NCBI GenBank assembly: GCA_037951165.1
Contig: JBBDHG010000166.1
Span: forward strand, 1,683,501-1,747,500
Direction of reading: 5' to 3'
Origin: Lophius americanus
Lineage: Eukaryota > Chordata > Actinopteri > Lophiiformes > Lophiidae
Length of the DNA stretch: 64,000 nucleotides
The notes under the pieces are model-generated. The model was given only the letters and a program-made list of their open reading frames with translations, searched no databases and was not told the origin of the DNA. The translations under genes were made by a program, and so were the position numbers. Positions 33,635 to 44,454 of the stretch are shown here, one piece after another. Position 1 is the stretch's first letter. Every line of letters begins with the position of its first letter.

Positions 33635-34285
33635 TTAAAGGGCCATTGTGTAACTTTTGGTGAAAACGTGCTGCAAATAACATCAAATTAAGAACACACG
33701 TTGCAAATATCGTAACAAATTAAGAAAACACGCTGCAAATACCATGATACACTACATTAAGAAAATGCGCTCCAAATACCATAAGATATTAAGAAAACAC
33801 GCTGCAAATACCACAACACATTAAGAAAACACTCTGCAAATACCACAACACATGAAGAAAATGTGATGCAAATACAGCACATTAAGAAAAACGCGCTGCA
33901 AATAACATAATACATTAAGAAAACACGCTGCAAATACCACAACACATTAAGAAAACACGCTGCAAATGCCACAACACATTAAGAAAACACTCTGCAAATA
34001 CCACAACACATGTGATGAAAATGTGATGCAAATACAGCACATTAAGAAAAACGCGCTGCAAATAGCACCTTGCACATTTCGGCCACCGTACTTGAACCTA
34101 TAAATATGAAAAGTCCTCCAGCCAGCGTCTGGTTGGTCCATTCCGGCCCCCCACACAAACATGGCAGAACATCATGGCTGATTCCATCTCAGAGGACCAG
34201 AGGAGCTTTTTCCAAACAAAAATCACAGCTGTGCATATTTGATTCCATTTATTGAAAGTATGGGTTTTACACACTGCACCTTTAA
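33635..34285. mobile_element. TTAAAGG TIR element with internal minisatellite
   Basis: Left end TTAAAGGGCCATTGTGTAAC at 33635. The right end, whose reverse complement is TTAAAGGTGCAGTGTGTAAA, finishes at 34285: 651 bp with inverted ends. About 33665-34067 is filled by a 32-bp-unit array (ACATTAAGAAAACACGCTGC followed by aaataccacaac). A higher-order duplication of about 158 bp is visible (from 33801 and from 33959). The right part contains a CCACACAAACATGGC phrase found in related percomorph elements. No coding sequence. Confidence 0.75.
33665..34067 (+). repeat. 32-bp-unit minisatellite inside the TIR element
   Basis: About 12 degenerate units containing AAGAAAACACGCTGCAAATA. Some units lost the ACCACAACAC part. 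The C/F/V-rich minus-strand frames at 33757-34162 are artefacts of the array. Confidence 0.85.
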
Positions 34286-34454
34286 GAACCTTGGATAATG
34301 TCCCGGCAGTCTTTGAGAAGAGCTTAAAGGTGGTTTCATGCAACACCGAAGGGAGGAAACACGTTTTGACGAAAGTGTCAGAGACAGAAGGGAAGAGCAG
34401 AGTTGGGAGGCATAAATCCTGCGCCGCTCCTCGTGTATGATGCGTGTGCCCTTG
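34286..34454. other. Upstream flank of the promoter candidate
   Basis: Non-repetitive; contains a CGCCGCTCCTCG segment at about 34422. The minus-strand frame 34098-34625 crosses this flank, the TIR element and the CpG-rich block and carries no recognisable domain. Confidence 0.4.
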
Positions 34455-34780
34455 GTTACCTAGTAACTCTCCTCTCCGGCTCCAATTGGCGCTCGCGAGC
34501 CATTCCACCAGATCGCGCCGCGCGCTCCCGCGGAGCTCGTGTTGAGCCAGGGAGTCGGGGCAGACGCATCTGAACGCACCAGGACGACTGAGGAGGAGAG
34601 AAGCCCTCTGGAAGGAGAAAACCACAACAACATGGGAGAAATCCTGTAGAATGACAGTTCGCGTGGGAGAGCGGATGAGGAGAGCCGCTCCACGGGAAGG
34701 TCGTTAACGGAAAACACAGAAAGGACTACTGGGATATATTTGGATTACATTCAGAGCCGACTGCAAGTAAAGACCCGAAA
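34440..34780 (+). promoter_or_regulatory. CpG-rich promoter candidate with RFX X-box and CCAAT box
   Basis: An abrupt local rise in CpG (clusters at 34489-34536 such as GCGCTCGCGAGCC and CGCGCCGCGCGCTCCCGCGG) contrasts with the AT-rich surroundings. A perfect RFX X-box GTTACCTAGTAAC lies at 34455-34467, and a CCAATTGG word (34482-34489, CCAAT box) follows 14 bp later. No TATA box is obvious, as is usual for CpG promoters. Direction is inferred as plus from the downstream ATG and splice donor. No start-site data exist here, so the transcription start is unknown. Confidence 0.5.
34455..34467. promoter_or_regulatory. RFX X-box motif
   Basis: GTTACCTAGTAAC fits GTNRCC-N-RGYAAC at all positions. 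It lies 14 bp upstream of a CCAAT word, the relative arrangement known for RFX/NF-Y co-bound promoters. Confidence 0.55.
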
Positions 34781-34858
34781 CAGTGAGAAATTCTGCCGGC
34801 CTCTTTTTCCCTTCTCCAGACCGGCGGGGCAGGATGTGTTTGCGTCTCCACGGGGCAG
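34560..34858 (+). other. Putative first exon of an unidentified gene (mostly 5' UTR)
   Basis: The plus strand ends in GGGGCAG at 34858, directly followed by GTGAGT (34859-34864), a consensus 5' splice donor. An ATG at 34834 opens MCLRLHGA and would be interrupted by the splice in the ninth codon. Its context (GCAGGATGT) has A/G support at -3 but T at +4. An upstream ATG at 34632 gives only a 5-codon frame ending in TAG, a possible uORF. The left boundary is arbitrary. No downstream exon was recognised in the remaining 29 kb, so the gene, if real, has a long first intron. It could also be a non-coding RNA exon. The protein is not recognised. Confidence 0.4.
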
Positions 34859-34864
34859 GTGAGT

Positions 34865-35237
34865 CATTTGATGAGAGTTGGGACGGACACACAGGTGACC
34901 TGAACTCAAACCAGACGTTTACACCATCCATCTGTCTGCTGGTTCGGTGCGGAGATTCCGAGTGGGCTTTGGTGGAGATGCATGAAGGCGAAGAAGCAAT
35001 GCGCGCATACTTCCATTTGGGATTTTTTTTTTCTTACTTGAACGGACCCTGAATGTCTCCTGGGAGCGTGGAAGTGCGTGTGAATGTGCGTGCGTGTGTT
35101 GTCCACTCGGACACATGTGACATGTTGCAACATCTCCACGGTGGAGACGTTCATGCAGAATATGAACGCTAGTCAGGAAATTGTTCAGGGGCACTTGTTA
35201 CTTGGCCATCTCGCGTGCGTGGAGCAGTGACGCGCAG

Positions 35238-35239
<2 letters not shown>
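34865..35239. other. Presumed start of intron 1 / unique DNA
   Basis: No further exon recognised. Frames on both strands at 34783-35194 run through the donor and show no domain. Confidence 0.4.
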
Positions 35240-35279
<40 letters not shown>

Positions 35280-35610
35280 TCTCGCTCTCTCTCTCTAATT
35301 TCTCTATCTCTCTCTCTCTCTCTCTCTCTCATCTCTCCCCCCACTCTCTCTTTCTCTCTCAACTCTCTCCCTCATCTCTCTCTTTCTCTCTCTCTCTCTT
35401 ATCTCTCGCTCATCTCTCTCTCATCTGTCTCTCCCTCATCTCTCTCTTTCTCTCTCCCTCATCTCTCTCTTTCTCTCTCTTTCTCTCTCCCTCATCTCTC
35501 TCTTTCTCTCTCTCTCATCTTTCCCTCATCTCTCTCCCTCATCTCTCCCTCATCTCTCCCTCATCTCTCCCTCATCTCTCTCTCATCTCTCTCCCCCCCC
35601 TCTCTCTCTA
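35240..35610 (+). repeat. Long polypyrimidine (CT)n / (CTCCCTCAT)n array 1
   Basis: About 370 bp of pyrimidine-only or nearly so sequence: (CT)n, then TCTCTCCCTCATC and TCTCTTTCTC variant units. The S/L-rich 173-codon plus frame is a repeat artefact. Confidence 0.95.
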
Positions 35611-35939
35611 TCGATGTTTCTCTCCGAATTTTAAAAGGGTATTATTTTCAAAACAAGTTTAAAAAATATTGTAATGAAAAGATGAAGAATGTATATGTTT
35701 AATTTGCTTTGGCAATGAAAATATATTCTTTATTTATTTTTTTCTTTTAGATTTTTTGCTGGAAAGGGTAGACAAACCTTTACATTGTCAAAATAAGTTA
35801 AAAAATATATATATAATACTAATACCAATATTTATATATATATACAACAGAAATGTACTATTGTTCGATTAGTATTGTTTTGTTTTGTGTTTTCATAATA
35901 ATTAAAAAAAATAAAGTAGTCGTATGATAGTGTAGTTCC

Positions 35940-35942
<3 letters not shown>
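35611..35942. other. AT-rich spacer
   Basis: AT-rich with TATATA words at 35808-35850. No gene. Confidence 0.5.

Positions 35943-35982
<40 letters not shown>
35943..35982 (+). repeat. (CT)n array 2
   Basis: About 20 near-perfect CT dinucleotides. Confidence 0.95.
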
Positions 35983-35985
<3 letters not shown>

Positions 35986-36872
35986 CCCACGCGCACGTTC
36001 TGCTCTCCCTCCTGCGCACGCGCATGAAGAAAATAGCCCGTTGACTTGCTTTAGGCAAAATGAAAGTGTAAGCTGTGAAGTTGAACGGAAATTAAAGGCG
36101 GAATTAGTGAATGAAATCGTTCAGGATGACATCAGATCAAAGATTTTTGGAGCTGCCGCCGGTTTGCAGCCTCCATCTGTTGAGGTGAGGGGGCCGTTCA
36201 TGCTTCAGTAGGTAGCCTGCTCAATTTAATGCATTTGGTCCAGTGACTGGTTGTCCTGAAGAATAGTCTGTTTATCATGTGAGTGGAAAAGCACCTATAT
36301 AAATATATATATAAATATATCTATCATTCAGTTCCACGTTTAGTCGTCACTGACCTTCTTCTTCTTCCATGACTTCTTGGTTTTTGGGGTAAACAACTTC
36401 ACTTTCCCCGGGCTTTGTTGTTCCTATTAAAGCTGTAGAAAAACACACACGGCACAGCCTGAGCGAGAATAATTTTACATTTAATCCTCTTCTACAATCA
36501 ATGCGGGTCCTTGCATAGATATTTATTTAAATATCTAGATTTTGTTGTTGTTTTTAAATCAGAAATCTCGTCTCTGTTGGTATGAAGAATAATTAACTGC
36601 TAGGGTTGAATACCAAAAAACAAAAACAAGCCGGTGGGGTAATGTCTATTTAGGGTTGCCATGGTGATTGGTTGAATGGAAAAGCCTTCACAATTTACTT
36701 GTTAGCATATTGATGAAGGTCGCCTTAAATGGGGTTTTAAAACCTCAGACACATTGTGGAGTCAAATCCACCCTATGAAATTTGATTAGGGAGTCATTGG
36801 AATTAATTTGTACATTTATATTATATATGTTTTAATCTCTCGTGGAGGATTATGCCTTCTGCTGCATGTGAA

Positions 36873-36874
<2 letters not shown>
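35983..36874. other. Unique non-coding stretch
   Basis: No gene recognised. AT-rich, short TATA words at 36295-36325. Confidence 0.45.
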
Positions 36875-36942
<68 letters not shown>

Positions 36943-36944
36943 CT

Positions 36945-37010
<66 letters not shown>
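36875..37010 (+). repeat. (CT)n array 3
   Basis: About 135 bp of CT with rare ATT interruptions, followed 40 bp later by 18 Ts (37051-37068). Open frames are repeat artefacts. Confidence 0.95.
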
Positions 37011-37068
37011 GTGGCCCAAGTGTTTGTATTCCATTGCAGCAAATAGCTTCTTTTTTTTTTTTTTTTTT

Positions 37069-38479
37069 CCCCCTCGCAAATTCCCTCCGGTTCCCTCGAT
37101 TATTCTTTTTCTCTCCGAGCTTCAGCCGTCGAAGAAAGAAAAAAAAAAAAGAAAGAAGAAAATGACCAAGGAACGCGGATGAATTTGTTCATTAGCGAGG
37201 CTTAATGGGTCTGGAATGATTCCGAACATCAAGAGGTTGTCTGAACGTAATCACAGCCAGACGCACCAATGAGCTGCATTTTTCTAAATGCGGCGTTGAG
37301 TCAGTTGTTTTCCCCTTCCCGAGTCGCGTGTCTGTTCAAAATATGACAAAAAAAGAAAAAGAAGCTCCATGAGACGCCCCGCGTGTCGCAGAGGTCAGCG
37401 AAGGCATCACTCTGAAACACCTGAGCGTGTCTCGGCCCGGTCGTATCACGGATGAGCCTCTCTTTGGTCTGCGGCCCTGGGAGGCCCCGTCGTCCTTTAG
37501 CCCTCGCTCTCTCTTCTCTGGCTGCCGCTCTCACACTCAGACGAGGCTGCGGTGGCGTGCGTGTGCAGAGACGCGTCGTTTGTGTGTTTTGATATTCGTC
37601 ATCGCGTTTCCCGACGTCGCCTCCGACACCAGAGGCGGGAGGCGAAATCGTTTCCCAAATGGATGCCTCTGACCTTCTGAGAGATGTGTCCTACATGACG
37701 GCCCGTCCAACGTCAGGGGACAGTTCTGTCCGTGTTCAGCCCCTCCCCCAGTCTAGAAACTCTTATATGCACAAAAAGGATCAAAGGGAATTGTGGTGAT
37801 TTTGAATTTTAATGAAGATTTGTTTTGCAAACCAACACTGAGCCCAACAGCAGAACCGTAAGTCTGATGTTCAGAACTACACGAAGTTTAGGGATGTTAC
37901 GTATATACTATATCAACTATACTAAGTATACTAAGTATATCAAGTATACTAAGTTTTGACTCATTTTGACAGATAACCTTCAAAAGAGAGATAAAGACTT
38001 CAAGGTGAAGTCTGTTCCTGCCATCAATGTGGAACAATAATTTGCGCTTGGTCCGTTAGTTTAATGCTAACATATAGTGGGATTTTCCATAGGCATGCTA
38101 ATTGAAGGCGCGACCATAATCAAATTTGTCAATTAAACTTGAGAAAGTGTTTTGTTAATGAGATGCTGAGTTCAAACACAACACAAATTAGTAAGTTATA
38201 CAATCGACTGAATTTGATCTTCAAGTTGTTGCCACTTAAGGGGTACAACAATCAGCCATAATAATAAAAATGTCTCTGCTATAACTACTTTATATTATCT
38301 AGGGCAATGTATATGCAGGCAGGGGGGGTGACTGATGGTGATGGGGGTCTTAGCCCATTGCTCTGTAATGTCTAAAGTGCCCCCTTTATCAAGTCTGTCC
38401 TAATTTGTAATGCAGAAAAGTCCGGGGTGGTATGGAAACGTCCGCCGCCGCCGCCCCTTGTCCGCCGCTTACTTTGCAG
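37069..38479. other. Unique non-coding stretch
   Basis: No gene recognised. 37330-37680 is CpG-richer with open frames on both strands but no motif. A 9-bp tandem (TATACTAAG x4) is at 37918-37953. Confidence 0.45.
37918..37953 (+). repeat. (TATACTAAG)4 short tandem repeat
   Basis: Four consecutive 9-bp units, the third with two substitutions. Confidence 0.8.
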
Positions 38480-38790
38480 ATACTTCATAGAGATAACTCA
38501 AAAAACAGCTTCATGGATCATTTTCACATTTCATACCCGCATAGACCTTAGTGTGAGGAAGAACTGGAGTGATTTTGGGAAAGATCAGTTTCATAGTGTT
38601 CCCACTAGGGGCAGCTTTACCGTCAAAAATCAGTTTTTGAGTAATTTCTCAACCATTTTGTTCCTATTAAGCCCAAATTTGGTGCTTGTGATCGACTTGA
38701 GGAGATCAATCTGATATATACGTCATATTTCACTCTAATAGTTCACATTTCACTCACAAGTTGCTTTCTTCTTCTTTTAAAAAATTTTTT
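38480..38790 (-). repeat. Dispersed repeat family A, copy 5
   Basis: Minus-strand unit: CTTAGTGTGAGGAAGAACTG (right-end word near 38547), CCCACTAGGGGCAGCT junction near 38599, AGCCCAAATTTGGTGC near 38669, TCGACTTGAGGAGATC near 38692 and a CACTCTAATAGTTCACATTT segment near 38730. Single unit, well preserved. Confidence 0.75.
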
Positions 38791-40429
38791 ACCTCCAAAA
38801 AATTGACGATTCTAACTTCCACTGAAGATACACAGCGCCAAGCAAGTATTTGTGGCGCTGAGATCGCCTGATCTGAAATTCTAGAAAAAAACATCATTGG
38901 AGACAATAACACGGTGCAGTCTGGACCAGGATAGTCATGTGGTGTCGTATGTTCTGTGTTCTTATTCCGCCGTACAAACGGCGACGGGCCACCAGATAAA
39001 AGCAGAGTTGTTCTTCTGAGACTGAAGTTGTTCTCTCTCTGGTCACATGCACTAGTTTCACCTCACATGTCATCAGAGTCTGCATTATTGTAAAAGTACA
39101 GCCAGAGCTGAACTATGGAGAATAGTGGGCCGCTTGTTTTGCGGGACAAAATTAAAAACGCCAAAGTGATTCTGTTCCACAGTGTTGGTTTGAATGCTAG
39201 TTCTTACACAAAGCATTTTAATATCAGGCTTTATCTTAAAGTTTAATGCCGTTTCTATTGTGCAAATTCTTTTTTTTTTTTACGTGTATTATCACATTTT
39301 CTTAAATTCTTCATATTGAAAGCTTCGGTTAGGAGCCGAAGGAGACGGGGAACAACAGGTCGGAATAAAATCTGTTACGACAACTTTATTACAATGTATT
39401 AGAGGTTTAATGTTCATTGCTTAGGCCGGGTTTATTACACGCGCGAGTCGTTGACGATGGATCATTCAATAATATATTAATGCTGAATCAGCTACTTGAG
39501 GCTCCTTCCCAAATGCAGTGGGAGGTTCTAGGTAAGATGAGGAGATGGAGGCAGAGAAGAAGATACTGAGATACTGGGAACAGCAAGAGGAGTTTTCTTT
39601 TTAAAGAGAAGAACATTCTTGGAGTTACGTTAAATTATGAGTTGGCGTAGTTGAGTCGAGTGAAGATAGGAGGGTCTCCATTTGAAGATATTATAGAGGA
39701 TGTCCTTATTTGGATGCATTTTCAAAGATGATGTGCATCAGAGATGCAAAAGTTTGGTTTAATTTGCTCGAATTCACGAAGAAAATGTTGAGCTGTTTTT
39801 TTTTTAATTCAAAATGTTTTTGTTGATTGTGCCTACATTTTATTTTCAATGATCTGCCTGTTTTGAGTTGCTGTTTTCTGTTCCTCATAACCCAGAGGGG
39901 GTCCAAAAGGAAATTAAATGAAACTGTGTGCCGCCATAATTCAACCGGTTGAGCTAAGAATGTAGATTTTTTTATTTTTTTTATTCAAACTTTGGGCACC
40001 GGCCCCACAAAAGGTTTCTGCACGGCCCTGGTGTGTTCTGACACCTTTCTAGCGGTACCAGCACACTTTTCTACAGTAGCTGTTCTGTGATATCGCACAG
40101 CACGGCCTAGCGAACCCTCGCCACGACTATGAAAGAGCTTAGGCACCCGTGACCCCGCCGCTGCTTCACCAGATGTCCATAGAAGACAGAAAAATCCAAC
40201 GCCATCGCCAAGGCTCTCTCCTTGACAACCGCAAATGTCACAGCACGGTTATTTGGACCTATAAAACACAACCTCTAACTTTCTTTTCCTTATCTTTTCC
40301 TTCCTAACTTACAATTTCCCCTTTTAAACAGATTGTAACACATCAACTTTTGGAGCAGAGGGTTCACTAAATAATAATTTGTACTCTATATTATCAGGTT
40401 TATCATAAAGTAGATTAGTGTGAAATGAT
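38791..40429. other. Unique non-coding stretch
   Basis: No gene recognised. T-run at 39271-39281. Confidence 0.45.
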
Positions 40430-40575
40430 TTATCTGCATTTGAACCATCCATGAGCCACAGCGGGCTGCCACTCTCAAGCGCTTGGGGTGGAAATTGGGG
40501 TTGAGGGTCTTGTTCAAGGACTCTATGACATGACATGACACTACAGGGGTATGCTGGGGATTGAACCACCCCCCC
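40430..40575 (-). mobile_element. SINE-like fragment, minus strand
   Basis: Minus strand begins GGTTCAATCCCCAGCATACC (B-box-like), then passes the ACATGACATGACA duplication and reads TCCTTGAACAAGACCCTCAA and CCCCAATTTCCACCCC. This is the segment order of fish tRNA-type SINEs. Confidence 0.5.
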
Positions 40576-41349
40576 ACTGATTTGGGTGTGACCGCCTTCA
40601 CCTCCTGTTCTGTTCTGCCCCTTTGCCCTTACTGCCTAGGATATGACAGGTGCCAGCGTGATGAGATAGCCAGCCAGGTGGTTGTAATGTTATGGCTGGT
40701 TGGTTTAAATATCCCCCTCAGGTTCAGGCGAAGTATCGCAAAAACCAAAGCAAACCACACAAAGACATGTCAACTGGACGCGGCGGCTAATGGAGGAGGA
40801 TTGAGTCGCGTCTCCATATTTGCTCAGGAGAGTTTTTATTCTCATTAACTCGCGTCGTCTGTGACAGAATTAGCAATAAACGCAATCCGCCAGAACCACT
40901 TTTGTCACATCAGTTACCGTAATGAATGAGACATATTTGTGGAATCTGTGAGATGATGAAAACGGCTTTGTTGGACTAACAAAATGGTTTGGCTCCAGGC
41001 GGAGAAAAAAAAAAAGAGAGAAGAAAGTCTGCCTCGACGCCGAAGCACATTATATATTTAACGGATTATACGTTATTCTTGACCCAAAAACGCGTCCCCT
41101 GACGCCCAGGTTCCTCCTGCCAAAGACCAATGTCTGTTTAGTAAACAAGATTCTTTTGGACATCGTCACTCTATAGCCACAAAACAGATGTCACACAGTA
41201 TGTCTGCTCGCTGTCTGCCAGAAGTTATCTCTATTATTTATTTGTTAATCTCCTCTCAGTCTGAGAAAGAAGCCCGCCGAGGTGAAAACCAGAACTACGC
41301 CGTCGTCTCATAAAAAGACCTCAATCCCCTGCGTTGTACAAGAAACTCC
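40576..41349. other. Mostly unique stretch with one DNA-element end
   Basis: 40620-40712 ends in AGGTGGTTGTAATGTTATGG and CTGGTTGG, resembling the end of a common fish DNA-element family (compare 25640-25745). 40800-40960 has enhancer-like words (CTCATTAACTCG, AGAATTAGCAATAAACGC). No gene. Confidence 0.4.
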
Positions 41350-42320
41350 CCACTGATTGAACGACTCAAATTAAATGTAAAGTTTTGTCCGACTGTATTT
41401 TTCGTAACGAAAGCTCCCCCTAGTGAGTAATATACGAACTTTTAGGGTAAAAGTATTATGTATGAGATAGATCTCTTACAGACGATTCACTTTCAACAAA
41501 GTTCGACAAAATCCGACCAACAATAAAGAGGTTATGGCTGATTAGCAGTGATATTCGTGAAATATAAACTTTGAGTGTAAAATATAATATATATACAAGA
41601 TATATCTCCGTGAGTCCCTTCATTTGCTTTTGAAGCTGAAGCTCCCCCTACTGTCAGAAATTAAAAAATGTATCTTTCCCAAAAATCAATCCTATTCTTC
41701 CTCACACTAAGGTCTACATCACTATTAAATTGAACCAATGATCCATGACATTATTTTCTGAGTTATGTCTTGAATTCTGTGTTTTAAGTAAAAAATAGTA
41801 AATAAAAACTCCCCCTAGGGAGTAACATATGAATTAAGAGAGTAATATACGACAAGCTGATTCATGTGCAGCAAATTTGGACAAAATCGGACCAGCCGTT
41901 ACGAAGTTATGTTCATAAAACTGTGTTTTTTTGCAACAAAAAAAAAAGCTCCCCCTAGTGAGTAAAATATGAACAATTCAAATAAAACACCATGTTTACG
42001 AGACAGATCTCCCCAAGTCGATTCATAGGCATCAAATTTGGACTACATCGGACCCGTGGTTACTAAGTTATGTCCTAAAATCTGTGTTTCTTTGTAAAAA
42101 GCTCCCCCTAGTGACTAAAATATGAACTATTAGAGTGAAACACAACGTTTTTCCAGACAGACCTCCTGGAGTTGATTCATATGCTTAAAACATTTGGGGA
42201 TAAAGCTCCCCTCTAGTTGTTGAACCGTACAACTGATATTTCCCCAAATCAATCCAGTTCTTCCTCGCGCAAAAGTCTATGTTAGTTTCAAACCGGAAAA
42301 CGATCCATGTAACAGTTTTT
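41350..42320 (+). repeat. Dispersed repeat family A, copy 6 (longest)
   Basis: Left boundary ACTCAAATTAAATGTAAAG at 41366. Monomer starts (CTCCCCCTAG-type words) fall at 41414, 41642, 41809, 41949, 42102 and 42206, i.e. spacings of 228, 167, 140, 153 and 104 bp. Monomers at 41414, 41809, 41949 and 42102 are the main type (TAGTGAGTAAAATATGAA, TTAGAGTAAAA, CAAATTTGGAC, a GGACC..GTTA segment). Those at 41642 and 42206 are the end type (tgtcagaaatt or gttgaacc, then CCCAAAAATCAATCC and TTCTTCCTCACACTAAGG). So this locus is two units joined head to tail. Confidence 0.8.
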
Positions 42321-43074
42321 CAGTTATTGCGTCAAAACGATTTTCGTCTTTTTCAGGGAAGACTTTTAAAAAACGCTTCGCATGGCGACAGACAGCGAGG
42401 GATGGGAGGGGGTTTGGGGGGGGGGGGGGCTATGGGGGGAGGTAGGGGTAGAAATGCTGTCGCGATGAGGAGATGGACGCAAAGCCGTTCTTCGGTTTTA
42501 CATAATCTGAGATTGAGATGACGCTCAGTTCTTTCCATTCATGCGGAACGTGGAAACGACACGAGCGACCTTTTTCAAATCTGGCACGCAGAAACACGTT
42601 TGTTTACGTTTGTTTTTATTCCACTGCAGCAGCGGTTTGTTTTTCCATTTGATGCGGCTTCCTTTTGCCGGGAGAGTCCACATCCTTTCTATTCCAGCTC
42701 ATTTGAATTCACACCGTCTGTCAGAGAAATGTATATGAGGTAAGCGAGAAATCAACAAAAGGAACAGTCGTCCCTACTTTGCAGCTGACAGGGTGAAGCC
42801 CTGCCTGTTTGTTGGTTCCTTTTATTTTTTTCCCCTTCCTTTAAAATTCACCTTAATCCCTTTCATTCAAATTGCATTCTACTTCTCTTAATCCAGCCTG
42901 GAAATGTACAAGCAGGCGACGGCGAGGAATCCACGGCTTTTTTAAATCCAGGGGATGGACGTTACTGTCCGGCAGAATTTGATGTGGCAGATTCTGTCTC
43001 TTCCCCTCCCTTCTTATCCCGCTAAACCTCTTTCTCTGCTCGTTTTCTCGTAACTGGTAGGAAGCGTGGCAGAA
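42321..43074. other. Unique non-coding stretch
   Basis: No gene recognised. 14-G run at 42416-42429 in a G-rich patch. Confidence 0.45.
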
Positions 43075-43450
43075 CACGGGAGCTGGGGCCCGCCTAATTC
43101 CTGGGGTAAATTAGCGGCGATAAGGCCTGAGTCAGTACCTCCAGCATATCGTAGATCCCCCTGGGGCCGGCTCTTAAGGAGCTTAGCGAAAGCCCGTCGT
43201 GTGAAGACGTGACATGGATCTGGCTAAATGGGCCGCGTTGGAGTGTCTTCCATCAACCCGATACATCCGCAGACGGTACGGGTCGCTGTCGCTCAGGCTC
43301 TAATCCATTCATTCGATGCATTCATTCTCGCTCATTAATTCTAAGATTTGGGACAATACGGCGAGAGGCCGGCCTCGCTTGCATCTCCAAGCCGGACTGA
43401 CTCAGAGTATGTGCCGCCCCATCAATAATACATGCCGGTTAGCACGTCCT
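43075..43450. promoter_or_regulatory. Candidate conserved non-coding element
   Basis: Non-repetitive balanced sequence with CGCCTAATTCCTGG, TAAATTAGCGGCGATAAGG, CTCTAATCCATTC and CTCATTAATTC words. No coding potential. Inference from texture. Confidence 0.3.
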
Positions 43451-43918
43451 AACAGAACCAGGTAGGTGGTGCCGAGTCAATGAGCTACGGTACATCCACC
43501 AGGGAAACAATTAGAGGCTGCCTGGCTGCAGCGTTCTGTTTTTTTTTTTGTAGTTGCCGACATTTCCCTTCATTTCTCTCCAGGGTCCGACACCATGCAG
43601 CCCCCCCCCCAAATCCCCCCCATCCCCAATGCACCGCTCTGCTCTTGAGAAATTACAGACACCAGCCGCGAAAGTCTCTCTTAGTCCAGCTACAGCTACT
43701 ACTCCAGAGCTCCTCGGGTCCCGGTGATCTACGCGGTGTCATGTGAAGTGGAGAGCCCGGTGAGGGATAGGACACCAGGCCCGTGTGTGCGACTGGGCCT
43801 TAACTTCATAATTCTGACAGATTACAGATTTAAATATTTTAATTCTCACGGAGCGCGCGCCGGTGCTGAAGAGAGTGGAAATGACTGCAGTAATGCAAGA
43901 GATTAATGGAGGTCCGTC
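43451..43918. other. Unique non-coding stretch
   Basis: No gene recognised. C-run near 43600. Confidence 0.45.

Positions 43919-44454
<536 letters not shown>

Noticed and set aside
33757..34162. C/F/V-rich minus frames resembling hydrophobic peptides
   Set aside because: Translation of the 32-bp minisatellite in a TIR element.
34098..34625. 175-codon minus-strand frame over the promoter candidate
   Set aside because: No domain or start context. It crosses the right end of the TIR element and the CpG block; the plus-strand first-exon reading explains the region better.
35181..35702. 173-codon S/L-rich plus-strand frame
   Set aside because: Created by the CT array; dinucleotide repeats keep frames open. 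No non-repeat motif.
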